Source of the DNA: Streptomyces fodineus
Lineage (GTDB): Bacteria > Actinomycetota > Actinomycetes > Streptomycetales > Streptomycetaceae
Length of the DNA: 64,000 nt
NCBI RefSeq assembly: GCF_001735805.1
Contig: NZ_CP017248.1
Coordinates: forward strand, 2,666,001-2,730,000
Reading direction: 5' to 3'
The notes beneath the pieces are model-generated. The model worked only from the letters and a program-made list of their open reading frames with translations. It was not told where the DNA came from and did not search any database. A program made the position numbers and the translations under genes. Below, one piece after another: positions 1 through 8,181 of this stretch (position 1 is the stretch's first letter; each line of letters starts with the position of its first letter).

Positions 1-735
1 GGTGACGTAGACGGAGACGACGTCGTCGGACTCGGGTACGACCGCCGCGACGCGCAGCCGGTGCCGCAGGTTCCGCCACAGCGGCAGTACCAGCCGGCCC
101 AGGAACACCGCGCCGAGGGCGACGCCCCACACCGTGTACCAGTACGCCCTGGCGGCGGGCGAGGCGGTGAAGGTCGTACCGGCCGCGACCTGGTGGGTGA
201 AGGCGAGGACCACGGTGACGTAGGTGTACAGATGGATGAAGTGCCAGGTCTCGTAGGCGAGTCGGCGGCGTGCCCAGCGGGCCGAGGTGGCGCCGACCAC
301 GAGGAGCAGCGCGAGCGCGACGAGGGCGCGCAGCACGCCCTCGACGGTCTCGGCGAGGTTCACCAGCTGGTTCACCGGGTCCATCGAGGACTCCTGGGCG
401 TAACCGAAGGTGATGAACACCGCGTGGGTGAGCAGGGTCCACACGACGCCGATGCCGGTGCGGCGGTGCCAGGCGGTCAGCCGGTCCATGCCGATCCGGC
501 GGTCCAGCCAGGGCAGCCGGGCCACCAGCAGCAGCTGGAAGGCCATGAGGAGGGCGCCGTACAGGCCGGCGAGGCGGCCCAGCACGATCAGCGTGTTCGA
601 GGCGAATCCGGCCTGGGCGAAGAACCAGGCCACGACGGCGGCGTTGACGGCCAGCAGGGTGTACAGGCCGGTGCGCGCCACGACCCGGGGGCGGATCGCC
701 GTGGGGGGCGCGGTACGGGACTGGAGGGTCGTCAC
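1..735 (-). CDS. Ferric-reductase-like transmembrane oxidoreductase, N-terminal part (runs off the window)
   Basis: The 245 residues visible read as an N-terminal membrane domain with about six hydrophobic segments. They carry histidines in the places expected of a ferric reductase / NADPH-oxidase-like b-type haem domain: TAWHRR (His90), LTHAVF (His104), ETWHFIHLYTY (His165, His168) and FTHQ (His181). The last visible residues, VVSVYVT, look like the first strand of an FAD-binding ferredoxin-reductase domain that would lie beyond position 1, so the whole protein is probably an electron-transfer flavohaem protein. The GTG start at 735 was chosen because AAGGAG lies 8 bases upstream (743-748). 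The gene is incomplete only because of the window edge. Substrate (ferric siderophore, oxygen or other) cannot be told. Confidence 0.75.
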   Translation of the reverse strand, partial: MTTLQSRTAPPTAIRPRVVARTGLYTLLAVNAAVVAWFFAQAGFASNTLIVLGRLAGLYGALLMAFQLLLVARLPWLDRRIGMDRLTAWHRRTGIGVVWTLLTHAVFITFGYAQESSMDPVNQLVNLAETVEGVLRALVALALLLVVGATSARWARRRLAYETWHFIHLYTYVTVVLAFTHQVAAGTTFTASPAARAYWYTVWGVALGAVFLGRLVLPLWRNLRHRLRVAAVVPESDDVVSVYVT

Positions 736-818
736 GGACACAGCTCCTTGATCGGGTCCTGGGTGACGAGCTTCGCCCGCGGATGCTGTCGTTCTCCTGC
801 CGGACGACTGTCACTTGA

Positions 819-828
819 GTATCGATAC
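819..828. promoter_or_regulatory. Perfect 10-bp palindrome GTATCGATAC upstream of the ferric-reductase-like gene
   Basis: GTATCGATAC is a perfect palindrome about 85 bp upstream of the GTG start at 735, in a 250-bp gap without a credible gene. Its place suggests an operator for the leftward gene, but a 10-bp palindrome is short and no regulator is adjacent, so this is a candidate only. Confidence 0.3.
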
Positions 829-985
829 GGCCGGCCGGGGCCCGCAGCCCGGCCGGGGCCGAACGGGTGCCGCGGGATGGGCGGGTGGAGAAAGCACGGG
901 ATGCCGCGCCCATCCGATGCGCAGGCCGCCGGCGAAACGCACCGGACGACCCGCACCCCTACGACGGGACACCGCAGCCGCACCC

Positions 986-2347
986 CTACGGCGCGGCGGC
1001 GTCGGCCAGACCCCCCGGCCGGTGATGCGAGCGCGCGGCGAGCGCGGCGACATCGTCCTCCGCATGCCGCGCGTCCAGGCGGCTGAGGATGGTGTCCAGG
1101 ACGTCCTCGAGCCCGCCCCCGACGGAAAAGCGCACGGCCGACAGCCGCTCCAGAGAACGGTCGATGTCCTCACCACGGCGTTCCACCAGGCCGTCGGTGA
1201 ACAGGACCAGGGTCTGCCCCTCGGTCAGCGGATGCGTGGCCATCTCGTACCCGCCGAGCCCGGTGCCCAGCGGTGGTCCGACGGGGACGGGCAGGAGCGT
1301 GGCCGCGCCGTCCGCGGTGATGAGCGCGGGCGGCAGATGCCCGGCGCTGGCCAGCGTGACCTGGCGGCGTCCCGGGTCGACGCGGGCGAGCAGACAGGTG
1401 GCGGGCCGCAGCTCCGCCTCCTTGGAGGCGATGTCGTCCATCTGCCGCAGCACCCGGTGCGGGGGCAGGTCGGCGGAGGCGATGTAGCGCAGGGAGGAAC
1501 GGTAGGCGTTCATGTCGACGGCGGCCTCCAGGCCGTGCCCCATGACGTCGCCGACGACCAGCAGGGTCCGCCCGAAGTGCAGCCGTACGGTCTCGCACCA
1601 GTCGCCGCCGACCAGGACGCCTCCGCCGGCCGGGAGGTAGCGGATGGCGATGTCGAGGTTGGGGTGCGGGCGGCCGGGCTCGGAGAGCAGGGCGCGTTGC
1701 AGGTCACCGGCGGTGCGGTTGACGCTCTCATAGGCGCGCGCCTGCCGGATGTGGGAGGCGGCGCGCTCGGCGAGCAGGCTGAGCAGCTCGGCCTTGGCAC
1801 GGCCCAGCGGCTGCTGCCCGGAGCGCGCCCACACCAGGACGCCGTACCGGTCGTCGCCGCTGGTCAGCGGCGCGCACAGGGCGATCCGGGTGCGGGTGGC
1901 GGCGGCGTACTCGACCCAGGGCTCGGGCTGGTCGCCGAGCGCCGGTACGGCCGCCTCGCGGGTCACCGCGGTGGCCCAGCGGGCGTCGGGCAGCAGGTCG
2001 GCGTCCCCGGTGATCGCCTCGTACCCGGAGATGGCCTGGCCGGTCCGGCGCATCACGGCGGCCGTGCCGCCGACCATGCGTACGGCGATCCGGGTCAGCT
2101 CGGCGCAGGTCGTGGCCTCGTCCAGGGTCGTGCCTATCCCGGCCAGCGCTTCGCGCAGCACGCTCAGGCGCGCGCCGGCCGTCGCGTCACCGGCAGCCGA
2201 CCGGCCGTCCGCGGACCGTGGGGATCCGGCGGCGTCCGCGGAGTCCTCGCCCTGCGCGGACGCGGCGGTTCCCTCGTGGCCGCCGCCGTCGCGGCGGCCG
2301 CTGTCGGCGGGCACGGGCCTGCGATGGGACCGAATCCAACGCGCCAC
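986..2347 (-). CDS. PP2C-type (SpoIIE/RsbU) serine/threonine phosphatase with GAF-like sensor domain
   Basis: A 453-residue soluble protein. An N-terminal low-complexity stretch is followed by a GAF-like domain (about residues 55-195) and a PP2C SpoIIE-type phosphatase domain (about 210-430). Metal-binding signatures are visible: GGDWCE, VVGDVMGHG, LFTDGLVERRGEDID and the terminal DDVAALA. Streptomyces has many such proteins; they are thought to dephosphorylate anti-anti-sigma factors in stress sigma-factor circuits. There is no HATPase kinase domain here, unlike the phosphatase at the other end of the window. GTG at 2347 is preferred because GAGGG sits 8 bases before it; GTG at 2362 is the alternative. 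It stands apart from msrB by about 115 bp. Its signal and partner are unknown. Confidence 0.8.
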   Translation of the reverse strand: MARWIRSHRRPVPADSGRRDGGGHEGTAASAQGEDSADAAGSPRSADGRSAAGDATAGARLSVLREALAGIGTTLDEATTCAELTRIAVRMVGGTAAVMRRTGQAISGYEAITGDADLLPDARWATAVTREAAVPALGDQPEPWVEYAAATRTRIALCAPLTSGDDRYGVLVWARSGQQPLGRAKAELLSLLAERAASHIRQARAYESVNRTAGDLQRALLSEPGRPHPNLDIAIRYLPAGGGVLVGGDWCETVRLHFGRTLLVVGDVMGHGLEAAVDMNAYRSSLRYIASADLPPHRVLRQMDDIASKEAELRPATCLLARVDPGRRQVTLASAGHLPPALITADGAATLLPVPVGPPLGTGLGGYEMATHPLTEGQTLVLFTDGLVERRGEDIDRSLERLSAVRFSVGGGLEDVLDTILSRLDARHAEDDVAALAARSHHRPGGLADAAAP

Positions 2348-2462
2348 ACCCAACACCCTCACAGAATCTCAAACCCGGAGCGAGTGGGGCACCAGCCTCG
2401 TCGATCCCAGCGCCCTCGGCAGCCCCGGGCGAGGACGCGGGCCGTTGCCTCACGGCGGCGGG

Positions 2463-2870
2463 TCAGCCCTCGGCGGGCGTCAGCCGCAGGGAGATGGAGT
2501 TGATGCAGTACCGCTGGTCGGTCGGGGTCGGATACCCCTCGCCCTCGAAGACATGCCCGAGGTGGGAGCCGCAGCGGGCGCAGCGCACCTCGGTGCGGAC
2601 CATGCCGTGGGAGCGGTCCTCGACCAGTTCCACCGCGTCGGTGTCCTTCGGGTCGAAGAAGGACGGCCAGCCGCAGTGCGACGCGAACTTCGTGTCCGAG
2701 GTGAACAGTTCGGCGCCGCAGGCACGGCAGGAGTAGACGCCCTCGGTCTTGGTGTCGGTGTACTCACCGGTGAACGCCGGCTCGGTGGCGGCCTGCCGCA
2801 GCACTGCGTACTCGGCCGGATTCAGCTCCGCCCGCCACTGCTCGTCCGGCTTCTCGACGTCGTACGACAT
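2463..2870 (-). CDS. msrB: Peptide methionine (R)-S-oxide reductase
   Basis: 135 residues, the full length of a stand-alone MsrB. It reduces methionine-R-sulfoxide in oxidised proteins using thioredoxin. Two CxxC pairs that bind structural zinc are visible (Cys48/Cys51 and Cys97/Cys100). The catalytic cysteine is Cys122 in RYCINS, after the conserved HCGWPSF (Cys66 may be the resolving cysteine) and GSHLGHVF motifs. The ATG lies 14 bp after the murC stop, so murC-msrB is very likely one transcript. A GGGG-type ribosome binding site is present but weak. The identification is firm. Confidence 0.95.
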   Translation of the reverse strand: MSYDVEKPDEQWRAELNPAEYAVLRQAATEPAFTGEYTDTKTEGVYSCRACGAELFTSDTKFASHCGWPSFFDPKDTDAVELVEDRSHGMVRTEVRCARCGSHLGHVFEGEGYPTPTDQRYCINSISLRLTPAEG

Positions 2871-2884
2871 GAGCGTCAGCCCCT

Positions 2885-4273
2885 TTACTGCGACAGGCGG
2901 TCCAGGATCAGCGGGCCCAGGTCGGTCACGTCGCCCGCGCCCATGGTGAGAACGAGATCGCCGGGCTTCGCCATTCCCGCGATCACCTCGGGGATCTCGG
3001 TCTTGTCGTGGACGGCGGTGACGTCGGCGCCGGCCGCGCGTGCGGCCTCGATGATCAGCTCGCTGGTCACGCCCGGGATCGGGTCCTCGCGGGCCGGGTA
3101 GATGTCGAGGACCACCGAGGCGTCGGCGAGCGCCAGCGACCGGCCCATCTCCTTGCCGAGTTCCTGGGTGCGGGAGAACAGGTGCGGCTGGAAGACGACG
3201 AGGATGCGGGAGTCACCGGCGGCGGCGCGCATGGCCTCCAGGTCGGCGGTCATCTCGGTGGGGTGGTGGGCGTAGGAGTCGATGACCTGCACCCCGGCGG
3301 CCTCGCCCTTGAGCTGCAGGCGCCGCTTGACGCCGGTGTAGGCGGCGAGGGCGGGCGCGAGCCCGTCGGCCGGGATGCCGAGCGCGGCGGCGGCGGTGAG
3401 CGCGGCGACGGCGTTGAGGGCGTAGTGCCGGCCGGGGACGGACACGGTGAAGGTCAGTTCCCGGCCCTCCAGCAGGACGGTGACCTGGCTCTTCAGCCCC
3501 TGCGGCACGACGGCGAGCACTCGTACGTCGGCGTCGTCCGCCTCGCCGTACGTCACCGTCTTCACCGACCCCGCCAGCCGCCGGGTCAGCTCCCGGGCGC
3601 CCTCGTGGTCGGCGGAGATCACCAGTGTCCCACCGGGCACGATCTTGCCGGCGAAGGTGTCGAAGGACTCGTAGATCTCGTCCATCGAGGCGTAATTGGC
3701 GTGGTGGTCCAGCTCGACGTTGAGGACGATGGCGACCTCGGGCGCGTACTTGTGGAAGCTGCGGTCCGATTCATCCGCCTCGGCTACGAAGATGTCGCCC
3801 TCGCCGTGCAGCGCGTTGGAGCCGGGCGCGTCGAGGTCGCCGCCGATGGCGTACGACGGCTTCAGGCCCAGCTCGGTGAGGGAGACGGCCAGCATCGAGG
3901 TGGTCGTCGTCTTCCCGTGGGTGCCGGCCACGGCGATCGGGCGCAGCCCCTCCATCAGCGCGGCGAGCGCGTCGGAGCGGTGCACCACCGGGATGCCCAG
4001 CTCGGCGGCGCGGGCCAGCTCGGGGTTGTCCTCGCGGATCGCCGACGAGACGACGACACAGCTCGCGTCGTCGGCGAGGTGCTCCGTCGCGTGCCCGATG
4101 TGCACGGTCGCCCCGAGCGCCCGCAGCGCCTCGGCGGTCGCCGACTCCTTGGCATCGCTCCCGGCGACCTCGGCCCCGCGCTGCGCCAGGATCTTGGCGA
4201 TCCCCGACATCCCGGCGCCGCCGATGCCGATGAAATGCGGTCGGTCCATGGCGGTAGGAAGGCCGGGTGCCAT
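2885..4273 (-). CDS. murC: UDP-N-acetylmuramate--L-alanine ligase
   Basis: 462 residues, the expected length for MurC, which adds L-Ala to UDP-MurNAc in cytoplasmic peptidoglycan synthesis. The N-terminal Rossmann motif GIGGAGMSG (about residues 16-24), the ATP loop GTHGKTTTT (117-125), the downstream HHANYAS and the C-terminal ligase domain motif FQPHLFSRT are all present. ATG at 4273 is preferred to an in-frame TTG at 4288 because GGGAG lies 9 bases before the ATG and the TTG overlaps that site. It is cotranscribed with msrB. Nothing is odd about it. Confidence 0.97.
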   Translation of the reverse strand: MAPGLPTAMDRPHFIGIGGAGMSGIAKILAQRGAEVAGSDAKESATAEALRALGATVHIGHATEHLADDASCVVVSSAIREDNPELARAAELGIPVVHRSDALAALMEGLRPIAVAGTHGKTTTTSMLAVSLTELGLKPSYAIGGDLDAPGSNALHGEGDIFVAEADESDRSFHKYAPEVAIVLNVELDHHANYASMDEIYESFDTFAGKIVPGGTLVISADHEGARELTRRLAGSVKTVTYGEADDADVRVLAVVPQGLKSQVTVLLEGRELTFTVSVPGRHYALNAVAALTAAAALGIPADGLAPALAAYTGVKRRLQLKGEAAGVQVIDSYAHHPTEMTADLEAMRAAAGDSRILVVFQPHLFSRTQELGKEMGRSLALADASVVLDIYPAREDPIPGVTSELIIEAARAAGADVTAVHDKTEIPEVIAGMAKPGDLVLTMGAGDVTDLGPLILDRLSQ

Positions 4274-4307
4274 GTGTTCTTCTCCCAAGTACGGTGCGGG
4301 CTGGAGC

Positions 4308-4359
4308 AGGCCTAGCCTATGCCGACCTGAAGGGGCGCGGGGCCCTGGCGCCTAGGCCT
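4308..4359. terminator. Inverted repeat between the Usp-like gene and murC
   Basis: AGGCCTAG (4308-4315) pairs with CTAGGCCT (4352-4359). The loop contains AGGGGCGCGGGG, which I recognise as part of a sequence very common in Streptomyces intergenic regions. The right arm includes the stop codon of the upstream gene, so a weak terminator or processing site is likely. Confidence 0.45.
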
Positions 4360-4825
4360 TGCTGTGCGAGAACAACTTCAGCACCGGCACCCCCACCTTG
4401 TGCCGGGCCCGGGAAGCCCAGTCCCGGTGGAAGAACTCCTCCACGTAATGCGGATCCGTCAGCACGATCACCTCGTCGGCTTCCACTTCGGCGACCAACG
4501 ACTTCAGCGCGTCCAGCGGATGATCCTCGACCAGCCGCCCGTCGGCCCGGCTCCCCGCGGCGTGCAACGCCTGCACGGACACGTCCAGCGCCTGCTGCCC
4601 GACGCTCCTGGCGTCCTCCCCCTCGGGGGTCTCCCTTTCCCGCACCGCCTCGTCGAGTTCGCCGAGCGCGATGTCGTCGATGGCCCGCAGCAGGCGGTCC
4701 GCCTGGTCGCCGCGCGGCTGGAGGAGCACGTGGAACGTGACCGGCTCGTCTCCGTGCAAGGTGGTGACGAACTCCACGTCGGCGGACGTCAAGGCCTTCT
4801 CGATCATCAGAACGCTTGTGAACAC
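4352..4825 (-). CDS. Conserved Usp-like protein of unknown function
   Basis: 157 residues with an alternating beta/alpha pattern: FTSVLMIEKA at the start, EADEVIVLTDPH near residue 135 and VGVPVLKLF at the end. This pattern resembles a universal-stress-protein-type Rossmann fold. GTG at 4825 was chosen because GGAG precedes it and the homology-like part begins there; longer frames add only low-complexity residues. Relatives of this protein are, to my memory, sometimes labelled indole-3-glycerol phosphate synthase; no TIM-barrel motif of that enzyme is visible, so I do not support that name. It lies 78 bp upstream of murC in the same direction. Confidence 0.7.
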   Translation of the reverse strand: MFTSVLMIEKALTSADVEFVTTLHGDEPVTFHVLLQPRGDQADRLLRAIDDIALGELDEAVRERETPEGEDARSVGQQALDVSVQALHAAGSRADGRLVEDHPLDALKSLVAEVEADEVIVLTDPHYVEEFFHRDWASRARHKVGVPVLKLFSHSKA

Positions 4826-4953
4826 CGAACGCCTCTTCTCCTCCGGGGACCCTGACAAGGCCCCTGCGGAAACCATCCTGCCCCGTGATCGCACGGGATC
4901 TGCGGACTAAGTCTGCCCTCCGGAAGCTAAACGGAACGACATATTCCGCCTAT

Positions 4954-5814
4954 TTAGGACCGACGGTAACGACCGAACAGAAATCCGGCCTCTTCGAGAA
5001 GGGACACGAGTTCGAACCGGTGCGGCACGGCGACCGGCGGCCCCCCGGCGATGCGCTGTGCGTCGCCCGCGGTGAGCATCGGCGAGAGGGTCAGGCACAT
5101 CTCGTCCACCACCTCGGCGGAGACCAGCCGTCCGAGCAGCCGGGGACCGCCCTCGGTGAGCAGCCGGGTGTGGCCCAGGTCGGCGAGGGCGCGTACGGCG
5201 CGGGCGGGCTCGATGCCCGGCCCCGCACCGGCGATCACGACCGTGGCGCCGGCCTTCTCGGCCGCGGCGATCCGGTCGGCGGGGGCCGCGGCCCCGGTGA
5301 GGACCAGCGTGGGCACCACGGGCGAGGTGAACAGCGGGAGCGAGAAGTCCAGCTCCAGGCTCGCGCTGACGACCGCGATCGCCGCGGCGGGGCCCTGTCC
5401 GGCGGCCGCGCGGGCGGCGGCGAACTCGGCACGCGCGCGTGCGGGGCGGTACCCCTCCTGGCGTACCGTTTCCGCGCCCACCATGATCACGTCCGCGAGC
5501 GCCCGCAGTGTGCCGAAGATCCGCATGTCGGCGGCGCTGGAGATGGGCTGGGAGCGCCCCTCGTGCTGGGCGGCGCCGTCGAGCGTGGAGACCATGTTGG
5601 CTCGCAGCCAGGGCCGTGGGGCGCCCGGCACCGGCTCCGGGTAGGCGTAGGCGGCGGCCAGCTCGGCGAGCGTCCACTCGCGATCGACGAGCGCGGCGGC
5701 ACCGGGCCCATGAGCCACCCGCGCCCCGGCAACCCCTCCGGCCCCGCCCCTCTCGGCCGTCCCGCCGGAGGCCTGGGCTGCTGTTTCGTCGGTCACAGGG
5801 AACAGGCGTCGCAT
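4954..5814 (-). CDS. Pyrimidine reductase family protein (RibD C-terminal / DHFR-like fold)
   Basis: 286 residues. The central part matches the RibD C-terminal reductase family: RPWLRANMVSTLDGAA, then ISSAADMRIFGTLRALADVIMVG with the glycine-rich GAETVRQEGYRP, and near the end LLTEGGPRLLGRL. Such proteins bind NADPH and reduce a pyrimidine or pteridine-like substrate. The deaminase half of RibD is missing, so this is a stand-alone reductase and may act outside riboflavin synthesis. The ATG at 5814 has no clear ribosome binding site. It is divergent from zapE with only 37 bp between the start codons, so the two promoters must overlap. Confidence 0.8.
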   Translation of the reverse strand: MRRLFPVTDETAAQASGGTAERGGAGGVAGARVAHGPGAAALVDREWTLAELAAAYAYPEPVPGAPRPWLRANMVSTLDGAAQHEGRSQPISSAADMRIFGTLRALADVIMVGAETVRQEGYRPARARAEFAAARAAAGQGPAAAIAVVSASLELDFSLPLFTSPVVPTLVLTGAAAPADRIAAAEKAGATVVIAGAGPGIEPARAVRALADLGHTRLLTEGGPRLLGRLVSAEVVDEMCLTLSPMLTAGDAQRIAGGPPVAVPHRFELVSLLEEAGFLFGRYRRS

Positions 5815-5851
5815 GTCGTGCAGTCTGACACGGCGCTTAGCATGGGTAACC

Positions 5852-6955
5852 GTGTCGTCCTCCACCACCGCCCCCGGATCCAGCCCTCTGACCGACGCGG
5901 GCCCCCTCTCCCTGTGCGCCCGCGAGCCGCACGTGCCCGCGGACCGGCTGGTCGCCGAGATGGTGCCGCCCCCGCGCTTCGACTCGGTCCGCTTCTCGAC
6001 GTACATACCGGACCCCAAGCAGCCCAGCCAGATTGAGGCCGTACAGATACTCGAGGGCTTCGCGGCCGGGCTCGGCGGGGCGCACGCCTCCGGCGCCGGC
6101 CGGCGCGGCCTCTTCGGCTTCGGCAGGGCCAGGGCGCCCAAGGCCCCGGCCGGCCCGCGCGGGGTCTACCTGGACGGCGGCTACGGCGTCGGCAAGACCC
6201 ATCTGCTCGCCTCCCTGTGGCACGCCACCCCGGCCGAGCCCGCGCTCAAGGCCTTCGGCACCTTCGTGGAACTGACGAACCTGGTCGGCGCCCTCGGCTT
6301 CCAGAAGACCGTACAGACCCTTTCCGGCCACCGTCTGCTGTGCATCGACGAGTTCGAGCTGGACGACCCGGGCGACACGGTCCTCGTGTCGACCCTGCTG
6401 GGCAAGCTGGTCGAGGCCGGTGTGGCGCTCGCCGCCACCTCCAACACACTGCCGGGCAAGCTGGGCGAGGGCCGGTTCGCCGCCGCCGACTTCCTGCGCG
6501 AGATCCAGGGCCTGTCGGCCCGCTTCCGCACCCTGCGCATCGACGGCGAGGACTACCGCCACCGCGGTCTGCCCGAGGCCCCGAAGCCGTTCACCGACGA
6601 AGAGGTGACGAAGGCGGCCTACGCCACCGCGGGTGCCTCCCTCGACGACTTCCCGCATCTGCTGGAGCACCTGGCCAAGGTGCACCCGAGCCGCTACGGC
6701 GCGCTGACCGACGGGCTGAGGGCCGTGTGCCTCACCGATGTGCGGCCGGTGCCGGACCAGTCGACCGCGCTGCGGCTCGTGGTGCTGGCGGACCGGCTCT
6801 ACGACCGCGAGGTCCCGGTGCTGGCCTCGGGGCTGCCGTTCGACCAGCTGTTCAGCGAGGAGATGCTGAACGGCGGCTACCGCAAGAAGTACTTCCGCGC
6901 GATATCCCGGCTCACCGCACTGGCCCGGGACGCGAAGGGGCTCGTGGGCTCGTAG
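5852..6955 (+). CDS. zapE: Cell division ATPase ZapE (AFG1-like)
   Basis: 367 residues, the usual size of the ZapE/AFG1 family. These P-loop ATPases are linked in Proteobacteria to the FtsZ ring. The Walker A motif GGYGVGKTHLLA starts near residue 109 and the Walker B motif LLCIDEFELDD near 157; the family motif TSNTLPGKLGEGRF follows, in the place of the TSN sensor. GTG at 5852 was chosen because the upstream in-frame sequence overlaps the divergent RibD-like gene. Its role in Streptomyces is inferred from the family only. Confidence 0.9.
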   Translation: MSSSTTAPGSSPLTDAGPLSLCAREPHVPADRLVAEMVPPPRFDSVRFSTYIPDPKQPSQIEAVQILEGFAAGLGGAHASGAGRRGLFGFGRARAPKAPAGPRGVYLDGGYGVGKTHLLASLWHATPAEPALKAFGTFVELTNLVGALGFQKTVQTLSGHRLLCIDEFELDDPGDTVLVSTLLGKLVEAGVALAATSNTLPGKLGEGRFAAADFLREIQGLSARFRTLRIDGEDYRHRGLPEAPKPFTDEEVTKAAYATAGASLDDFPHLLEHLAKVHPSRYGALTDGLRAVCLTDVRPVPDQSTALRLVVLADRLYDREVPVLASGLPFDQLFSEEMLNGGYRKKYFRAISRLTALARDAKGLVGS

Positions 6956-7019
6956 TCAAGAGCCAGATCCGGCCACACAACCGGCACTTTTCACGCTCTC
7001 TTGTGCGCGTAACGCGCTG

Positions 7020-7049
7020 TTAACCCTGCAAAGGACTTTGCAGGGTTAA
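7020..7049. promoter_or_regulatory. Perfect 14-bp inverted repeat with 2-bp spacer downstream of zapE
   Basis: TTAACCCTGCAAAG (7020-7033), GA, then CTTTGCAGGGTTAA (7036-7049) is a perfect inverted repeat. It is AT-richer than its surroundings and lies between the zapE stop (6955) and the next gene. There is no T-tract after it. Two TTGACC hexamers follow at 7058 and 7069, so it may be an operator for the carbonic anhydrase promoter region, or the zapE terminator, or both. Confidence 0.6.
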
Positions 7050-7121
7050 TGTGTTTCTTGACCAGCCATTGACCAATGCTTGGCCTGTGCGAGAGGCGTG
7101 ATCTTCCGGAAGGGGGGGCGC

Positions 7122-7517
7122 ATGTTCCGAGGTACGACGGCCCGGACCGCGCTCGCCTCCATTGCCGTCTCGCTGCTCGCCCTGCTGTTCTTCGCTCACG
7201 CGGAAACCTTCGCACCCGCGCATACGATCGGTGAAGCACAGGCCAAGGCCGAATCCGGGATCACCGCCCCGGCCAAGCCGGCGCGCGACGGGGCCGACAC
7301 GCTCCGCACCCCGGGCTGCCCGGACGCTCCCGCCGGCCTCCCGGAGCCGCGCGACCGGCAGCGCTGCCCGGCCGCCGGCTGTGCCCAGGCGCACCCGCAC
7401 ATAGCCGGCCGGGCGGCCGGTACGAGCCCGTCCCCGGCGCCCGGCACCGCGCACGACCCGGCATCCAGAGTCTCCAGAGCCCACACCCCGGCAGCGCTCC
7501 AGGTCTTCCGCTGCTGA
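7122..7517 (+). CDS. Small secreted Cys-containing protein of unknown function
   Basis: 131 residues. The start is ATG 7122 after the purine-rich GGAAGGGGGGGCGC. An N-terminal signal peptide is clear: basic start MFRGTTAR, hydrophobic core ALASIAVSLLALLFF, and an AHA cleavage site near residue 27. The mature part is Pro/Ala-rich with four cysteines, two of them close together (RQRCPAAGCAQ) and one at the very end (FRC). No family was recognised. It sits 85 bp before the carbonic anhydrase gene in the same direction. A run of ten C residues (7532-7541) follows the stop codon. Confidence 0.55.
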   Translation: MFRGTTARTALASIAVSLLALLFFAHAETFAPAHTIGEAQAKAESGITAPAKPARDGADTLRTPGCPDAPAGLPEPRDRQRCPAAGCAQAHPHIAGRAAGTSPSPAPGTAHDPASRVSRAHTPAALQVFRC

Positions 7518-7602
7518 CCGGGCCCCGCGCTCCCCCCCCCCACACACAAAGTCGTTCAAGTCCGACGCGCCCGTGCAGGCGCGCCAGGAGGAACTCACAC
7601 AT

Positions 7603-8181
7603 ATGCAGCCCCTCATCGACAACGCCCGTACCTTCGGACAGCGCCCTGAGGAGTTCGCCAGGCTCGCCGCAGGCCAGTCCCCGCAGGTGCTGTTCATCAC
7701 CTGCTCCGACTCCCGGGTCGTCCCGGCCCTGATCACGGGCGCCCGCCCCGGCGAGCTCTTCGAGCTGCGCACCGCGGGCAACATCGTCCCGCCCCACACC
7801 TCGCAGCACCCCACCAGCGAGGCCGCCACCATCGAGTACGCCGTGGAGGTGCTCGGCGTCCGCGACATCGTCGTCTGCGGTCACTCGCACTGCGGCGCCG
7901 TCGGCGCGCTGGTACGCGGCGACGACCTGACCGCCGTACCCGCCGTGCGCGACTGGCTCGCGCACGCCACCCCGCGCCCGGCCGGCCAGGCCGAGGATCC
8001 GGAGGTCGCCGAGGGCGTGCGGGCGCACGTCCTGACCCAGCTGCTGCGGCTGCGCTCGTACCCGTGCGTCGAGCGGCGGCTGTCGGAGGGTCAACTCGCG
8101 CTGCACGCCTGGTACTACGAGGTGCACACCGGCGCCGTGAAGGCGCACCGCCCGCAGACCGACACCTTCGAGTCCCTGTGA
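7603..8181 (+). CDS. Beta-class carbonic anhydrase
   Basis: 192 residues. It interconverts CO2 and bicarbonate. The zinc ligands of the beta class are visible: Cys34 with the Asp36-Arg38 dyad in TCSDSR, and His94/Cys97 in GHSHCGAV. Length and order fit the family. ATG 7603 was chosen because GGAGG lies upstream at a reasonable distance, while an in-frame GTG at 7573 sits before that site. The last codon overlaps the start of the SulP transporter gene, which points to a shared bicarbonate transport and hydration role. Confidence 0.93.
   Translation: MQPLIDNARTFGQRPEEFARLAAGQSPQVLFITCSDSRVVPALITGARPGELFELRTAGNIVPPHTSQHPTSEAATIEYAVEVLGVRDIVVCGHSHCGAVGALVRGDDLTAVPAVRDWLAHATPRPAGQAEDPEVAEGVRAHVLTQLLRLRSYPCVERRLSEGQLALHAWYYEVHTGAVKAHRPQTDTFESL

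Noticed and set aside
4352..4825. Annotation as indole-3-glycerol phosphate synthase
   Set aside because: The protein is 157 residues with a Usp-like pattern and lacks the TIM-barrel motifs and length (about 260 residues) of TrpC.
5235..5828. Small frames inside the RibD-like gene on both strands
   Set aside because: All are shadows with repetitive Arg/Pro/Ala composition and no start signals.
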